64,000 nt of DNA. Origin: Methylohalobius crimeensis 10Ki (GTDB lineage Bacteria; Pseudomonadota; Gammaproteobacteria; Methylococcales; Methylothermaceae). Position numbers and translations under genes: made by a program. Location of the stretch: positions 1,054,001 to 1,118,000 of the forward strand of contig NZ_ATXB01000001.1 of NCBI RefSeq assembly GCF_000421465.1, written 5' to 3'. The notes beneath the pieces were generated by a model that had not been told where the DNA came from, made no database searches, and was given only the letters and a program-made list of their open reading frames with translations. Positions 61,663 through 64,000 of this stretch are shown piece by piece; the stretch's first letter is position 1, and every line of letters starts with the position of its first letter.

Positions 61663-63861
61663 TCAGCCTCCCATGTCACTGCTTTCTTTAGTCTCCGCCG
61701 ATTCATGCTGCCGATGATCGCCAGACTGTTTTGCCGGTATCTGCTTCTCGAAGTAATTGCCGGGAACCTCGTAAATCTGCCGTAGTCGTTGTTTGAACTC
61801 GTTGGTAATTCCATAGACATCGCCGCGGCTTTGAACGACCCGGGGGGTTAGCAGAACCACCAACTCGGTGCGATTGAACCTTTCGTTAGTGCTGCCAAAC
61901 AGGGGGCCGATCAGCGGTAACGAGTGCAAGAAGGGAATGCCCTGCTCGTCTTGACTCCTCCTGTCCCTGATTAAACCGCCGAGGACCAGGGTATCCCCGT
62001 CTTTGACGGCGACGGTGCTCTTGATTTCGCGCTTGAGGATGGTGGGGTTCCCACTGTTGTCCTGTTGAGCCCCCACATCGTCCACGGTTTGCTCCAATTC
62101 CATGATCACCAAGCCGCCGGCATTGACTCGGGGCTTGATGGTCAGCTGGACGCCGGTGTCGCGCTGCTGGAAAGTTTCCGCAACCCCGCTGCTGCTCGCG
62201 GTGTTCACAAACGAACCGGTGCGCAGGGAAATCTGATCGCCCACCACGATATTGGCTTCGTGATTGTTGAGGACCATCAGGGAAGGGGCGGAAATGACAT
62301 TGAGCTTGTTGTCGCTTGCCAGCGCTTGCAGGATGACGCCGATATCTCGCGAACTATTTAGAAAAGTATAAGAGAAGCCGGAGGAGAAGGTACTCAGTAG
62401 GGCCTCCTTGGCGGCATCGGTTAGATTGATTCCGTTTTCGGTCAGGCCTATCGAGCTATTAGTTTTGGGAAGCTTGTTTTGCACGAACCATTGCAGCCCA
62501 TATTGCAGCTGGTCTTCCAGGGTGACTTCGATAATGGATGCGTCGATAAAGACTTGCAGGGGCATGATGTCCAATCGGTTGATTACCCGTTCGATGGCTC
62601 GGTAATCCTCTTGATCGGCAATGACGATCAAGGCGTTGTTGGATTCGTCGGCAATGATCCGAACTTCTCCCTTGGTGGAAACAGCCGAACCGCTACTGGA
62701 AGCCCTGGGGCGGCTGTTGGAGGAGGATGAGCTGCCGGAAGTTGTGCCGCTCACCGTTTCCTTTTTCAAACCCGGGGCCAGCGAGGCTTCGGGCGGTTTA
62801 CTGCTGCGGCCGGTGAAGATCTGATTCAGGGTGTCGGCCAGTTCGACCGCATCCACGTTTTGCACCCGGTAGACGTGTACGCCCCCCGAAGTCTCGGAAG
62901 TGGTCCGATCCAGTCGTTCGATCCAGGTTTCCGCCATCTCCAGGTAGTCCGGTTGGCTGGAGATGACCATCAGGGCATTGAGGCGTTTGATCGGAAAAAC
63001 GCGCAGAAGGGAGCTCTCTTCGCCGAAGACCTTATCTCCCAAGACGTTTTTCAGGTCTTGGGCCAGCGTGTCGACATCCACGTTGTCGAGGGGAAACAGT
63101 CCCACCGACATGCCTTCGAGGTAATTCACGTCGAAAGCCTGGACGGTGTCTTCCAGGGGAGCCAACTCCGAAGCACTGCCCGCCACCACCATCAGGTTGC
63201 GGATATTATCGGTGTAGAGAATGGCGTTGGGCGGAAGAATCGGCTTCAGGATTTTCTCCATGGATTCGACGCTGACATAACGCAAGGGGAAAATGCGAAT
63301 CTGGAATCCCGGTGGCAATTTTTGTTGCACCAATCCGATCGGCGCGCCGACGGTCGCCTCGTTGGCCGGCCCGATCCAATAAAAGCCGTTTTTCAGGGTC
63401 AAAGCCAAGCCGTTCATCCGCAGCGCCATTTCCAGGGCAGGCATCACTTCATCTTTGCGGAGGGGACGGGTGGTCTGAAGGGTGATCTTACCCCCTGCTT
63501 TGGGACTCATCGTATAGTTGACCTGGAGGATATCCCCCAAGATGACTTTAGCCACCTCTCCCAGGTCGGCATCGTCGAAATTCAAGGTGTACTGGCCGGC
63601 TTCCTTCTTGGGGTGAGGCGTCGGCACGGGGCGCATAAACTGTTTGGTGCCCGGGTAGATTTCGGTTTTTTCCAAGCCGGGCTGTGCTTCCTCCTGGGAC
63701 AGGGGAATTTCGCCCTCGGGTTCCTCGGGCGGCGGTTCTATGGCGGTTACCGAATCGAGCGGGATTTTTTCGCGCAAGTTGGTGTCCAGGTATTCGCAGC
63801 TTGCCAATCCTGTGGTGATCAATATCGCCCAAGTGAGTCGTTTTGCAAGGTGCCACTGCAT
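61663..63861 (-). CDS. gspD: Type II secretion secretin GspD (lipoprotein)
   Basis: A 732-residue outer-membrane secretin. The signal peptide ends in a lipobox (GLASC, about residue 22), so this secretin is itself a lipoprotein. N0, N1, N2 and N3 domains are seen (YTLNFDDADLGEVAKVILGD, then FPLRYVSVESMEKILKPIL), with a Ser-rich linker (about 365-395) before N3 and the secretin channel core (VISAPSLMVLNNHEANIVVGDQ, first twenty residues shown; then LVLGGLIRDRRS and FGSTNERFNRTELVVLLTPR). Preceded on the same strand by the tail of another gene, so a T2SS cluster extends past the window edge. Confidence 0.92.
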   Translation of the reverse strand: MQWHLAKRLTWAILITTGLASCEYLDTNLREKIPLDSVTAIEPPPEEPEGEIPLSQEEAQPGLEKTEIYPGTKQFMRPVPTPHPKKEAGQYTLNFDDADLGEVAKVILGDILQVNYTMSPKAGGKITLQTTRPLRKDEVMPALEMALRMNGLALTLKNGFYWIGPANEATVGAPIGLVQQKLPPGFQIRIFPLRYVSVESMEKILKPILPPNAILYTDNIRNLMVVAGSASELAPLEDTVQAFDVNYLEGMSVGLFPLDNVDVDTLAQDLKNVLGDKVFGEESSLLRVFPIKRLNALMVISSQPDYLEMAETWIERLDRTTSETSGGVHVYRVQNVDAVELADTLNQIFTGRSSKPPEASLAPGLKKETVSGTTSGSSSSSNSRPRASSSGSAVSTKGEVRIIADESNNALIVIADQEDYRAIERVINRLDIMPLQVFIDASIIEVTLEDQLQYGLQWFVQNKLPKTNSSIGLTENGINLTDAAKEALLSTFSSGFSYTFLNSSRDIGVILQALASDNKLNVISAPSLMVLNNHEANIVVGDQISLRTGSFVNTASSSGVAETFQQRDTGVQLTIKPRVNAGGLVIMELEQTVDDVGAQQDNSGNPTILKREIKSTVAVKDGDTLVLGGLIRDRRSQDEQGIPFLHSLPLIGPLFGSTNERFNRTELVVLLTPRVVQSRGDVYGITNEFKQRLRQIYEVPGNYFEKQIPAKQSGDHRQHESAETKESSDMGG

Positions 63862-63871
63862 CTAAGCTTCC

Positions 63872-64000
63872 CTATTGGTTGTTTTTTCTTCGCGCCGCGC
63901 GAGCAAATGGGTTGTCGTGGGGGGGAGGTCGCTTCTGATTCTTTTCGGCTTTCGCTTGGCCAGGACGGGGTTTGATTAACTTGAGGATGTGATGTTCGCC
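63872..64000 (-). CDS. C-terminal fragment of the gene preceding gspD
   Basis: A minus-strand frame open to the window edge with a stop at 63872-63874 gives a 42-residue tail, Lys/Arg/Pro-rich (KLIKPRPGQAKAEKNQ). It ends 10 bases before the gspD start. Position suggests a type II secretion component such as GspC or GspN, but the visible tail has no diagnostic motif. Confidence 0.5.
   Translation of the reverse strand, partial: GEHHILKLIKPRPGQAKAEKNQKRPPPHDNPFARAARRKNNQ

Noticed and set aside
1-64000. CRISPR arrays, transposases, phage genes, integrases and rRNA.
   Set aside because: I found no direct-repeat arrays, no transposase or integrase motifs and no rRNA-like sequence.

Overview
The window is about 64 kb of chromosome, with GC in the mid to high fifties by eye, from what looks like a gammaproteobacterial methanotroph or methylotroph. 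Three things point that way. (1) C1 genes: a lanthanide-type methanol dehydrogenase (xoxF), a complete Mo-dependent NAD-linked formate dehydrogenase operon (fdsGBA-fdhD-fdsD), a metal-free NAD formate dehydrogenase, a cytochrome P460 and a copper-handling block. (2) Gammaproteobacterial gene orders: rpoE-mucA-mucB-mucD, lepA-lepB-DUF4845-rnc-era-recO-pdxJ, lon-hupB-ppiD and feoABC. (3) Pseudomonas/Methylococcus-like protein sequences. The exact genus cannot be fixed from sequence reading alone.

Layout. 1-5 kb: AmrS radical-SAM protein, nadB, and the envelope-stress operon rpoE-mucA-mucB. 5-13 kb: mucD, then the translation and RNA-processing run lepA-lepB-DUF4845-rnc-era-recO-pdxJ and a coiled-coil membrane protein. 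13.6-15.8 kb: a diguanylate cyclase and dusA. 16-20.3 kb: a copper cassette (small HMA chaperone, an HMA-SafE-cupredoxin fusion, CopA ATPase) closed by a strong terminator. 20-26.4 kb: a DUF502 protein, then lon-hupB-tRNA-Val-tRNA-Asp-ppiD on the minus strand, with a divergent tRNA-Val. 26.6-35 kb: the formate oxidation block on the minus strand (fdsGBA-fdhD-fdsD, a LysR regulator, NAD-FDH). 35-39.8 kb: an SLC13-type permease, pepA-holC and two small proteins. 39.8-45.3 kb: pcnB-folK-panB, then panC-mtnB-mtnD-mtnC. 45.3-48 kb: a Cys-containing lipoprotein, then xoxF with a structured leader and a strong terminator. 48-53.4 kb: DUF2232 protein, rhomboid protease and glycolate oxidase glcDEF. 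53.4-56.8 kb: feoA-feoB-feoC-cytochrome P460 behind a Fur box. 56.9-61.6 kb: two tandem CBS membrane proteins, a Clp1-like polynucleotide kinase and an Aas-type acyltransferase/acyl-ACP synthetase. 61.7-64 kb: the secretin gspD and the tail of the gene before it.

How it fits together. Methanol oxidised by XoxF in the periplasm yields formaldehyde and formate; the two formate dehydrogenases then make NADH and CO2. Glycolate oxidase would recycle glycolate, P460 would deal with hydroxylamine or NO made by co-oxidation of ammonia, and the copper and iron systems would supply the metals. Most other genes are housekeeping. I see no phage, insertion sequence, integron, CRISPR array or rRNA. The less ordinary content is the copper fusion protein, the Clp1-like kinase, the tandem CBS proteins, the lipoprotein and leader hairpin at xoxF, and cytochrome P460 in the feo operon. 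I found no convincing wholly new multi-gene system.
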